Below are positions 9,943 to 19,259 of a stretch of 26,367 nucleotides of DNA, piece by piece. The stretch comes from Rozella allomycis CSF55. Its lineage: Eukaryota > Rozellomycota. Numbering within the stretch: position 1 is the first letter of the stretch; each line of letters opens with the position of its first letter. Below the pieces are notes generated by a model. It had not been told where the DNA came from. It made no database searches and worked only from the letters and a program-made list of their open reading frames with translations. The DNA is taken from contig KE560569.1 in assembly GCA_000442015.1 (NCBI GenBank), positions 1 through 26,367 of the forward strand, in the 5' to 3' direction. The position numbers and the translations under genes were made by a program.

Positions 9943-12505
9943 TTAAATGAAATAAACGTTTAATTCCGAGAGTGAAATTGGTTTCTGAATTTTCAAATCT
10001 TTCTTTTCATTTGGCGCCAAATGGAAACAATTCTCCATTAATTCAATTTCACAATTACTCATGTTGAAAACAATACTAACAAAATATAATGCATTTTCCG
10101 TTGTATTTTGAATAGTTATTGATTCATTGTTTACTTTAACCAATGGTGCAACTTTGTTTCTTGATGTAATCTCTGCAAAGTCCTCCTCAGCTAGAATATT
10201 TCCATCTTTATGCCTAAATTTTGCTCTTAAGAAGCTTTGATTGAAATAATTCATTTCAACAATTTTCTTGCCCCTTCTGGCATCCATTTTCACCTCCAGT
10301 ATCGTCTTTTCAACTGTCATACCATAAATTTCAATCTCCACAACACCATCAATGATTTTATCAGTATCATTTATCATCCAAACAACCAACTTATTCCCAA
10401 CTTTGTGCATCGTTATTCTAATTGGTTCAAACGCTCTCTTTATGAAATAATGAGATAACTTGCAGTCACCATTCTCTGTTAAAGTTGACCATGAAGGACA
10501 TGTCCACACATCATTTAACTGCCAGTACAAGGCACCCATACAATTCCCCTCAAATTGTAGTCTTCTATAATGATCAATCTGACTTTGAAGCATCCATCCC
10601 TGTACAATTTGACTCGAATAAACCTGAAATTCAAATTCATCGCATTCACTGATAAATGGAAAGACTTTTTGCATTAAATTCATCATTTGGGTTTGACCAT
10701 TCAAGTGATGATTTCTTTGGATCATGAAATCTGAAAAGAAATTTAAATCATCGGTGCATTCAACTACTTTTCTTAAATCGTGATAATTTGGCATTGATTG
10801 ATAGCCAAATTCAGATGCGAAATTGGTTATTGGCAACTTGGACGTATCTCGTGCATCATCTTCGTAGTTATAGTAGTGAGTATCTCCAGTGTATGGAAGT
10901 TGAGCAAATCTTTCGCGACGAGGATCATTCAGAAAACAGCCATTTGAAGGGGAACTGGAGACGTAGGGTCCAACATACCCTGTTGATCTCAATGAATCTA
11001 GAATGCAATTATTTAAGATATAATAATCAATCGAATACAAAAAGGGATTTCGTTTAACTGGCTCAAACCACCCCTTCACTAGAATCTCTTCATTCTCATT
11101 GTTTCCGCTCCACAGCACTATGCATGCAAATCTACCTAGTCGGTTGCTTTGATATTCGATTTCCCTTTCAACGTTTTCAAGAAACTCTGAATTGGTTGGG
11201 TACATTGCACATGCTATTTAACAACGTGTAAATGACGTTACCAAACATACATTCTTGCCAAACCATTATTCCGTATTCATCACATAATTCATAAAAGAAA
11301 TCTGGAAGATACGTACCACCTCCCCAAACTCGAATACAATTCATATTCGCAGCTACACATTTTCGAATTATCTTTTCCAAACGCTCTTTGTTCACTTTAG
11401 TTTCATCAAGATCAATTGGTACAATATTTGCTCCTTTGCAAAATATCTTCCTGCCGTTCACGCTTATCACAAACTTTCTCTCCATGTCCAACTCTGAATA
11501 GCGAAATCCAATGGAAATTGTTTTAGAGAAAACACGCATGTGCATTTCGACATCATAAACATCAATTTTCAGATTATACAATTTTGATTTTCCATAGCCT
11601 ATTGGGTACCAAAGCTCTACCATATTTCTTGGTATTGTAAAAGTAAACTCAATATTAAATGGACCTCTGGCCAATTCACCATGATCAAACTCGAATTCAA
11701 TCTCATCAATCTTGCAAACTACTGAAATGGATTTGAACTTTAAGGCTAGCCCCGCAAATCCCACGAGCTTTATATGTGCGGCAAATTCATCAGCATTAAA
11801 AAGATTGACTCTCACATAGCATTCGCTCACGACATCTGAGTAGCCTTTTGTTTCGGTTAAGTAGATCTCTTCCCCGATTCCTATAGGTATAATGCACGGA
11901 CCCCTATTCATTTCAAGAAAATCGACATACCAATCCCATCCAAATGAACTCTGGTTTATCCTTAGAAAGTTTCTAAATCGTTCTCCATTTAAAACTTCCA
12001 CGTATCCATCGGGCAATTCATATGGGTAGAGGGCTGATTGTTGTTGAGCATATTTACAAGGTGATTGAAATGTCAATTTCAATATGTTCTGTTGAGATGA
12101 CAAGAGATATTTCAACGGAATAAAAAATGTGTATTTTAGAAAAGAGTTGTTACATGATCCTATCTTATAGTCATTGATAAAAACATCGCAAACTAATTCA
12201 ACCTTGTTCATAACTAGAATAAAAGTGTCATCCGAATTAATATCGGCAGTAGAGTCAAAGTCAGGTACACTGAATTCATTTTCAAAAGTCCAATCACAAT
12301 GAAATATATCTCTATATTTTGTATCGTTAGTCTCCTTTGTCAAGTTGGGAAGCACACCGTTTGATTCAAGGATACTGTGCACAAGGCCCGGAACACATGC
12401 ATTGAACTTTTGATTTTTTGATATTAATAGTCTCTGGACATTATTATGACTCAAATATATGTCGTGGTTAGGATAAATAGTCCATTCATTCGATAGGAAA
12501 TTCAT
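9943..12505 (-). CDS. MANBA: beta-mannosidase, glycoside hydrolase family 2, no signal peptide
   Basis: Two exons (12505-11242 and 11213-9943, 28-nt intron) give 844 residues, the usual length. Order of parts: N-terminal sugar-binding domain (WDWYVDFLEMNRGPCIIPIG), immunoglobulin-like domain (GIGFRYSELDMER-type block, IGFRYSEL), then the catalytic barrel. Barrel motifs are GANIVPID, NCIRVWGGGTYLPDFFYELC, MVWQECMFACAMYP, the acid/base Glu in VLWSGNNENEE, and the nucleophile Glu in FASEFGYQSMP; LYWQLNDVW follows. Both catalytic residues are present. It releases terminal beta-1,4-mannose from oligosaccharides. The N-terminus MNFLSNEWTIYPNHD has no hydrophobic leader, so a cytosolic enzyme is inferred, like clade B fungal beta-mannosidases, working on mannobiose or free N-glycan cores. 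It ends 28 bp from the stop of TRAPPC8 (tail-to-tail). Confidence 0.94.
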
Positions 12506-12652
12506 TGACGTTTTGATAAAGTTTGATCTTGATTTAAAATGACAAGTAGATATTAGTGGTTTAATCTTGATATATCGTTAAAGAAACATGTGATTTTTGA
12601 TACATCTTTGGTCATAATATTCGTAACTTTAGAATTTAATTGGATTTATTAA
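12506..12652. other. short AT-rich spacer
   Basis: This 147-bp spacer lies between the end of CYB5D1 and the start of beta-mannosidase, both on the minus strand. It should hold the beta-mannosidase promoter. I see no specific motif or RNA gene in it. Confidence 0.35.
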
Positions 12653-13526
12653 TTAAACTGGAATTGGCTCCGTAATCCGTTCTTCTTGTTTGACTGTATT
12701 ATTAAACTCTAATGGATCAGTTGAAAGATCATCAGTAAAATAGACGTGAAGCACTGGCATCAATTCATCAGAATCTAGACCGAATTTTTGATACAGTTCG
12801 GTTTCATCAGGAATATCATTCTCTTGCAGAGACTTAGACATATCCACTAAATGGCCTAGTCTTTTCCAAACATATGCTTTGGCGTGACAATTAAATTTCA
12901 AGTATCGGTCTTGTATAGCAAAAAAATTCTCTTCAGAACAAACCTTTGCCTAAATTTATAATAATTTACTTCCAGAATTGTTTCCTGTGACGTTAAAACA
13001 TTTAGTACTTTTATTTTACGCATTTTCGCCGTCAATTTGCCAATGTAATATTTATCTGCTTCCTTCCACCATGGTTTGGATTCGCGCTTCGTGCAGTAGT
13101 CAGTTGTTGGATAATCAGGCGGAAGGTCAATTACTTTTCCAAAAGGGGTTGTTTTGACTCTAGAGCCTAATTCACGATGTATATGCGATTTTAACTAAAT
13201 TCAGCTGAAGCCACAAATATTACTTCTCCAGATTTTTCATCAAACCAATGAGATATATCTTGCCCGGCAGCTTGGAGAATAGGGATAATTGAAACTTCGT
13301 CTAGTTTAAGCAGTTATCTTTCTCTACCTCTGTGCTTTTCAATCAATGGAGTCAAGTTATAGACATTTCCTAGCCAAGAGACCCAGCAATCATGAGCAGC
13401 ATTATGTTCTTTGACCTCATTCGTGGTGTAATATACAACTTCACGATATTTGTGAGGAGTCATTGTATCCAACGAGATCCTCCGATATCCAAGCCACTCA
13501 AATTTATGAGTAATCCGTGGATTCAT
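12653..13526 (-). CDS. CYB5D1: cytochrome b5 domain-containing protein 1 (ciliary)
   Basis: Four exons with introns of 27, 29 and 26 nt give 263 residues; human CYB5D1 is about 228. The cytochrome b5 fold is at the N-terminus: YYTTNEVKEHNAAHDCWVSW, LGNVYNLTPLIEKHR, then LQAAGQDISHWFDEKSGE containing the His expected to ligate haem. The C-terminal half matches the ubiquitin-like part of CYB5D1: KPWWKEADKYYIGKL, MRKIKVLNVLTSQETILE, AYVWKRLGHLVDM, PVLHVYFTDDL. The family is known from motile cilia, where it sits at radial spokes, so it marks an organism with a flagellum. The upstream ATG at 13526 overlaps the NUFIP start. An internal ATG at 13463, just before the conserved KYREVVYYT, is an equally good start and would remove the overlap. 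Confidence 0.88.
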
Positions 13527-14131
13527 TCCAGTTTCAACAAGGTAAACACAAATTTTATATATTATAGAACACTAAAAATTTTGCGTAACGTTAAACTGTT
13601 GGTTATAATAGGTTTAAATGCGATAACTGTAATTTGAGTTTTGTATCAAGAAATATGTATCATAAACATTTATCACAACATGTTAATTGTAAGTTTTGCC
13701 AGTTTAGCGCCATTTTCAAAGTGACAAAGGCCCACCAATTCAATTTCCATCAAGATGAGCTTTCACATATATCCCGAACAGCAAATCTAAATAATAAAAC
13801 TGAAAGTGAAGAAGACGTTCAAAAATATATCTTGGAAAGAAAAAGGAAATATCCATGCGAAGCAAATCGTTTACGCAATGTAAGAGCTTGTTTGTTGCGC
13901 GAATAGGAAATTGAAAAGATTGAATCAAGCGATCCTTTATGTTTAATTTCCGAAAACTATGAATCTGAAGAAGATAAAACAACCTTAGAAACAAAGAAAA
14001 AGCCTAAGCGGGACAGACGAAAGGGGAATGGAAAACCACTTAAAATACCAATCGGTTTGGCATTATTAGAAAAAGAAGTAGAAGAGAAGCATGTGTATAT
14101 TTTAGAAGCTTTTAATTTTCTCTTTAAGTAA
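13506..14131 (+). CDS. NUFIP1: NUFIP1-like zinc finger protein (box C/D snoRNP assembly)
   Basis: Exons 13506-13541, 13568-13584, 13612 to about 13879, and the remainder to 14131 (introns 26, 27 and 27 nt) give 181 residues. The first part holds two C2H2-like fingers, FKCDNCNLSFVSRNMYHKHL and CKFCQFSAIFKVTKAHQF. Next is EEDVQKYILERKRKYPCEAN, the defining NUFIP motif (WxxERRKRYPTxxN), which binds SNU13/15.5K. The C-terminus, ALLEKEVEEKHVYILEAFNFLF, matches the LLxxEIRxERxxLLQCxRY tail. NUFIP/Rsa1 helps assemble box C/D snoRNPs. Exon 2 is a 17-nt micro-exon. The stop codon lies within a GTAAGT sequence resembling a 5' splice site, so a small extra 3' exon is possible. Confidence 0.82.
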
Positions 14132-14310
14132 GTATTTGGAGTGAGAGGCCATTCATGTTATATGATAAGTTGATAACTAAATTTGCAATTTGAATTATAA
14201 TAAATTTAAATAATGGACTCCATTAAATGTTAAATTTTCTTTTATTTTTTTAATGTATCAACCGAATAAACGGGATTTGTTATAACGAAATTTCCTTGTT
14301 TACTTTAAAG
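14132..14310. promoter_or_regulatory. AT-rich intergenic region with ABCG promoter
   Basis: This 179-bp spacer is one of the longest in the window. It is very AT-rich and contains cgaaatttcc at 14286-14295, 15 bp before the ABCG start codon. That decamer is nearly palindromic and resembles elements near other starts here. Promoter assignment is inferred from position. Confidence 0.35.
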
Positions 14311-16306
14311 ATGGCCACTGAATTTGAAATGAAGGAGATCAAAAGTGGTGACCCAGAAGCAGCAAGACATTCTTCCATGGCTGCACCACAAAAGAGTGTT
14401 ACAGTCAAATTTGAAAACCTGAATTATTCTGTTTCAATCAAGGCCAAAAAGACAGTCACTGAAAAAGTCATATTAAATAATGTTTCTGGAATGTTTAAAC
14501 CAGGAAAATTTACTGCAATAATGGGAAACAGTGGATCTGGAAAGACAAGCTTACTTAACGTCCTGGTAAAAATGGCTTATTGCATTGAACCAGGCTGGCG
14601 CAGTGAAAGGAGGAAAGATTTCAGGTGATTTAATAATAAACGGAGAAAAAATGGATACAAAGTTTATGAAGAAAATGTCTGCTTTTGTTATGCAAGATGA
14701 TGTTATACTTGGGACAATGACAGTTAGAGAAGCTATCACAATGTCTGCTCTCTTACGATTACCTCCTGAAATACCGAAATCGGAAAAACTAGACCGAGTT
14801 GACGAAATAATTTCAATGTTACGATTGGATAAAGCGCAAAACACCGTCATTGGTTCGACTAGAGTTAAGGGTGTCTCTGGTGGAGAAAGGAAACGAACAG
14901 GTAATTTAATCATTTTTAAAATACCAGCAATGGCTATGGAAATGGTTACGAACCCAAGTATAATTTTATTAGATGAGCCAACATCTGGTTTAGACTCTTT
15001 CACTGCTTATTCCGTTTGCACAACTTTATCTGATTTAGCGGAGCAGGGTCGTACAGTAGTTGCTACTATCCATCAGCCATCATCAGATATATTTCTTATT
15101 TTTGATGATCTTCTTTTGCTATCGGAAGGGCGAGTTGCTTACTATGGACCTTCATCTGCAGTCATTGATTATTTTACGAAAATTGACTACCCATTTCCCG
15201 ATTATGTAAACCCCGCGGATTTCATTTTCATGCACATTTTAAATAACTCAGAGGAAGCCAAACAGGCTGATAAAAAGAAAGATGCTTTAAATAAAGTCCT
15301 TCTTGAATGGGATAATAGCGAGAATAAGAAGGTGATGCTCAACACCCCTGCCACCCAGAAAGGTCTACCTGCAGATGTGATGAAAGTCAACGCATCATTT
15401 TATGAACAATTCAGATTTCTACTTACCCGTGCTGGTAAAAATGTATGGAGGAACGCTCTGATGGTTCGTGCTAGACTTGGGCAAGCCGTTTTCCTGGGTA
15501 TTTTATTGGGGCTTGTTTATCGTGATGTATCTTCCAGACCTCTCAAGTCTCAAACACAAGTAACCCCCTATAATAGCATTTAAAGGATCGAAGCGGTTCT
15601 CTATTTTTTATTTGTATGAATTTAACAATGTCTTCGATGATTGGCATCCTTTCTATATTTTCTGATGAAAAAGCTGTTTTCATTCGTGAGTTCGGCGCTG
15701 GATATTATGGACTTCCTGCTTATTACTTTAGCAAATTGTTAGTTGAGGTATTCCATTTATATTGTAATGTTAAAAGTTACCATTTTTTATTATTCCACCG
15801 ATAAGCATGATCTCTATAATGTACTGGCTTGTGGGGTACCAAAACATAGCAGTAAAATATGTCATTTTGGCGATCATTGGAATTTTGGCCGCCAATTCTG
15901 GAACAGTATGAATTTAATAATATCATAATAGGCACTTGGTATCTTTTTAGCTTCGGTGTTTGAAGACGTTCAGGTGGCGTTATTTTTGGCACCAATGCTA
16001 ATCATGCCAATGATGGTTTTTAGTGGATTTCTTATTAACAATAATAATATACCGGTATACTTCAATTGGATTAAGTACCTTTCACCAATTAAATATGGAT
16101 TCACAGCAGCCGCGAAAAATGAGTTCCAGGGTTTAGTGATGACAGATCAATTTGGTTCGCTTACAGGAGAAAAAGTATTAGATGATCTTGCATTCACAGA
16201 TGAGCTACCAGTTGATCAAAACTTGTACGTCCTTTTATCCATGTTTATCATTTTAATTGGCATGGCATATATGGCTCTCTGGAGAGCCACAAAAAAGGTC
16301 GTTTAA
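14311..16306 (+). CDS. ABCG (White/ABCG2-type) half-transporter
   Basis: Six exons with introns of 28 (14566-14593), 27, 26, 29 and 26 nt give 619 residues, the normal half-transporter size. The nucleotide-binding domain comes first: Walker A GNSGSGKTSLL, Q-loop FVMQDDVILGTMTVREA, signature VSGGERKRT, Walker B IILLDEPTSGLDSFT, and switch His in TIHQPSSDIF. A linker leads to the transmembrane half, with FRFLLTRAGKNVWRN, GQAVFLGILLGLVY, the segment around MTMSSMIGILSIF-like helix (MSSMIGILSIF), PFFIIPPISMISIMYW, and MLIMPMMVFSGFLINNNNIP. The domain order NBD-TMD is that of ABCG proteins. It probably dimerises in the plasma membrane or an organelle membrane to export lipids or hydrophobic compounds; the substrate cannot be read from sequence. 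It is convergent with PTPA, 43 bp between stops. Confidence 0.93.
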
Positions 16307-16349
16307 TAAAAATGTCTTTACAAATGGATTATTTAATTTTTATTTAAAA

Positions 16350-17477
16350 TTAATCAAATGGCAAAAGTTCTGGACGTGCAGCAATCGCACTTGGAACTTT
16401 CATGACACAACAGCTAGGAAGTTCACCTGGCAATCTATGGTCGCATTCTTCTTCATGTGATTTTTCATATACATAAGGATACACTTTATCACTGACGATT
16501 GATATCTCAAAACGTAAAAATGAGCCAAACAGAAAATGTTGCATGATAGGAAATTTCGACAATATTTCAGCGTCAAGCATTTTGAAGAGACCTTCATTGA
16601 TCTTTTTCCAGGATTTGGCAGCACTTATATCATCCAGCATCGGTGAATGCCATCTAAGAGATGCAGTTTTAACCTTTGCTGATGCACTGAATTCCATACC
16701 TTATTTACAAACTCAATACAAGATAGGTAAAAATAATGTTTTGCATATCCTTCAATTACTTCAGGATCGTGTATAGATTTAGGTTTTATATATGGATGAT
16801 CTTTGAATCATTGAATAGCCATTTTTACCAATTAATTGAGCGGAGCCAAATAGAAATGGAAGAAAATGGTAGTCATCTAAGCCCCAGACGCCATGAGATC
16901 CAGCAGGCTCCAGAAGATATGTGAATTGTAACTTTCTCATTAATCGCAAGTACCTTATATTGATGTCTTGTAGATTGTACCTGTCGAAAACTCGTAATAC
17001 AATACCGGGAAAGTCGTTATCCTTAACAATACCAAGATGATACAGACAGTATATAAAGCAAACAAAATTCATTTCATTTCCAGTACCATAGTCAATTCTC
17101 TGTCTATGCCCAAATGACGACATTAAATAGGGTTTTGTTTCCACTAAAGATTCCTCGGGTATTCCAAGAGAAAAGATATAAGGGTTGATTTCTTGCGTAA
17201 TATGATCCAACCATTGTTGAAACATTGGACTACCAAATCTACTCATTTGTTTTTCGGGTGGAAATAGTGCTATGCTTTCAGTTAAGAATTCAAATAATTG
17301 AACTAGTTTTCTAATTGCCTCGGATTCTTCGACGCTATCACAAAGCGATTTTTTTACCACAGAGTTATTTAGGGCAACCAGAAATTGAATTAACTCTTTC
17401 TTCGTTTCTGATAAGTTAAATCTTTCAAGATCATCTTTGCATAGAATTTGTCTACTAGGCTTAAGAAATTCATGCAT
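16350..17477 (-). CDS. PTPA: PP2A phosphatase activator PTPA (Rrd1/Rrd2-type prolyl isomerase)
   Basis: Three exons with introns of 28 and 26 nt give 357 residues. Conserved blocks: FGHRQRIDYGTGNEMNFVCF (family GHxxxYGTGHE), RYLRLMRKLQFTYLLEPAGS followed by HGVWGLDDYHFLPFLFGSAQ, IKPKSIHDPEVI and SLRWHSPMLDDISAAKSW. PTPA activates and stabilises protein phosphatase 2A by helping load catalytic metals onto the C subunit, using ATP and peptidyl-prolyl isomerase activity. All signature residues are visible. Reading without splicing would split the gene in two at the intron after FLFGSAQLI. It is head-to-head with PEX11, 22 bp between start codons. Confidence 0.95.
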
Positions 17478-17499
17478 TTCGTATATTGGAAATTTCGCA
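17478..17499. promoter_or_regulatory. 22-bp interval between divergent start codons (PTPA/PEX11)
   Basis: All intergenic sequence between the two ATGs is 22 bp and contains ggaaatttcg (17488-17497), nearly palindromic and therefore readable on both strands. A shared bidirectional core promoter or overlapping 5' UTRs are inferred from layout. Confidence 0.4.
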
Positions 17500-18225
17500 A
17501 TGGGCTCTGATCAATCGAAACGAGCATTGGCAAAATTGGCCAGTTTCACTTCTTCTGTAAGCGGCGCTGATAAGTTTTACAGGATCTCCCAATATGCATT
17601 TAAAATTATAATCCATTTTCTTTCAAAGAATCCTAATAACAAACAATATATTGAAAAAATCAATAATTTTACATCTCCTTTAGCAGATACTAGAATGATA
17701 TTGCGATTCTTTGGGCTTCTTTCAACTATTGATGGATTAAAGCATCCCTATGAAACAGAAAAGTTGTACCGGCAAATTGAAATTGCCCAAGGACTATCGA
17801 TGATGGTCTATTATCCATGTGAGCATGTATATTGGCTTGGAATTCATAAAATATTAGATTTGAAAGATGTCGACTCTTGGTCGAGATGGTCATGCCAGGC
17901 ATGGGCTATTTACATTATCCTAGATATATTTGTAATCATTTCGAAGCTTTCTAATACTATTAAAAAGATGGGTTCAATCAAAATTAAAATAAAATCTGCG
18001 AAAAAAGATGAAGATTTTATCAAATTGAAAAAGTACCAAGAAGAAATCAAGGTGTGTGAAAATCAAAAGAATGACTTCTACCTAAGATTGATCGGCTATG
18101 TTGGAGACTTGCCACTTGCCATTCATTGGTCTTTGAAGAATCCAATATTATCACCTATTGGAGTTGGAATCCTCGGGACAATATCGTCAATTGCAGGCAT
18201 AAGCATGAAATGGAAATACACATGA
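17500..18225 (+). CDS. PEX11: peroxisomal membrane protein PEX11
   Basis: A single uninterrupted 241-codon ORF, unusual in a window where most genes are split. The N-terminus LAKLASFTSSVSGADKFYRISQYAFKIII matches the PEX11 start (first helices, including the amphipathic membrane-binding one). LRFFGLLSTIDGLKH and CEHVYWLGIH are also family-like. The C-terminus has the typical hydrophobic end (PLAIHWSL, PIGVGILGTISSIAGISMKW). PEX11 tubulates the peroxisome membrane during division. Residues about 155-190 form a Lys-rich charged loop between the two hydrophobic regions. The upstream in-frame sequence is inside PTPA, so ATG 17500 is chosen. It provides a second peroxisomal protein besides the acyl-CoA oxidase. 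Confidence 0.85.
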   Translation: MGSDQSKRALAKLASFTSSVSGADKFYRISQYAFKIIIHFLSKNPNNKQYIEKINNFTSPLADTRMILRFFGLLSTIDGLKHPYETEKLYRQIEIAQGLSMMVYYPCEHVYWLGIHKILDLKDVDSWSRWSCQAWAIYIILDIFVIISKLSNTIKKMGSIKIKIKSAKKDEDFIKLKKYQEEIKVCENQKNDFYLRLIGYVGDLPLAIHWSLKNPILSPIGVGILGTISSIAGISMKWKYT

Positions 18226-18431
18226 CCTTGAATAAAATACAATAAAGATGATAAATTGATAATGATACATTTACATTCATCGCATACATAAATCTTTAGT
18301 GTTAATCTATCACGTGGAACGGTAATTACACAAAATCGAGATTCTGGAAATTTCCAAGGCAGCCACATTGACCCCTGTAAAGTTCCAAGGTTCCTATTTC
18401 GTAAGACGATAAAATAATATGAACTCTTAGA
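18226..18431. other. 206-bp intergenic region, RRM gene promoter
   Basis: The longest spacer in the window. It contains the perfect palindrome ggaaatttcc at 18346-18355, about 76 bp upstream of the RRM gene start. No tRNA or other RNA structure is evident. A minus-strand open frame crosses it, but it continues through two well-supported plus-strand genes and is probably a shadow. Confidence 0.35.
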
Positions 18432-19219
18432 ATGGCCGAAAAGAGAATGCCCAAAAAAGATACTTCGCCAACTCGCAGTCAACGTGAGCCATCCCCTGCT
18501 CGTAGCACACATAGCGCGCAAAGTGCTTCTGACAAGGAAGGCCGTAAGATATTTGTTGGCAATTTGGACTTCCAAACTACCAATATTGAGCTTAAAGAAT
18601 TTTTCGCTACTGAAGGAAAAGTGTAAGTTTGATTTAGCCGCTTTAGTATAGTTTAAAAGCACACATCATAACTAGAGGAACTCTTTCAAGAGGTTATGGC
18701 TTTGTCACATTCGAAAAGGCTGAAGAAGCTGAACGGGCGGTTGAAAAACTTAATCAAACTGAGTTGAATGGACGCAAAATAAATTGTGAGATTGCTATTC
18801 CAAGAGAACATCATAATGAAAGCAATGCCCGTGGTAGAGGTCGTCTTGGAAGACGTGGTCGCGGACGTGGTCGTGGACGTGGAGGATTCCGTGGTGGCCG
18901 TCGTTTCAGCAAACGCAGAATTGCTCAAGGTGAACCATCAACTGATATGGTCTTTGTCACCAACATTCCATACAGCGTCGACGAAGATGAATTGACCAAC
19001 CACTTTAAGGGATTGAGTGTTTCTGAAGTCACTATTCCCCGCAATTCTCACAATCAACGTTCTAGAGGATTCGCTTTTGTTACCTTTTCAAAAGCTGAAG
19101 ATCAAAAGAAGGCTGTGGAGAAATTCGATCAAACTGAAATTGAAGGCCGTTCCCTAAAGGTCAGAATCGCTAAAGAGAGACCAAAAGAAGATTCCAAAAC
19201 CGGTGAGGCGGATGAATAA
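18432..19219 (+). CDS. RRM-RGG-RRM RNA-binding protein (Sbp1-like architecture)
   Basis: One 29-nt intron within RRM1 (after ATEGKV) gives 252 residues. The start is Ser/Pro/Arg-rich. RRM1 (about 38-115) has RNP2 KIFVGNLDF and RNP1 RGYGFVTF. It is followed by an RGG/GR-rich linker (GRGRLGRRGRGRGRG, GGFRGGRRF, about 120-145). RRM2 (about 155-230) has RNP2 MVFVTNIPYS and RNP1 RGFAFVTF. The tail is acidic. The order RRM, RGG, RRM is that of yeast Sbp1, which represses translation by binding eIF4G through its RGG box; other nucleolin- or Gbp2-like proteins can look similar. The fold is certain, the orthology is not. It is convergent with septin, 40 bp between stops. Confidence 0.85.
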
Positions 19220-19259
19220 AATAAATTATTCCATTCATTAAAGTAATTTTAATGTTCGT

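Noticed and set aside
18123-18662. Long minus-strand open frame (179 codons) across the PEX11/RRM spacer
   Set aside because: It overlaps the ends of two well-supported plus-strand genes and matches no family. The part inside the spacer alone is short and has no convincing start or splice pattern.
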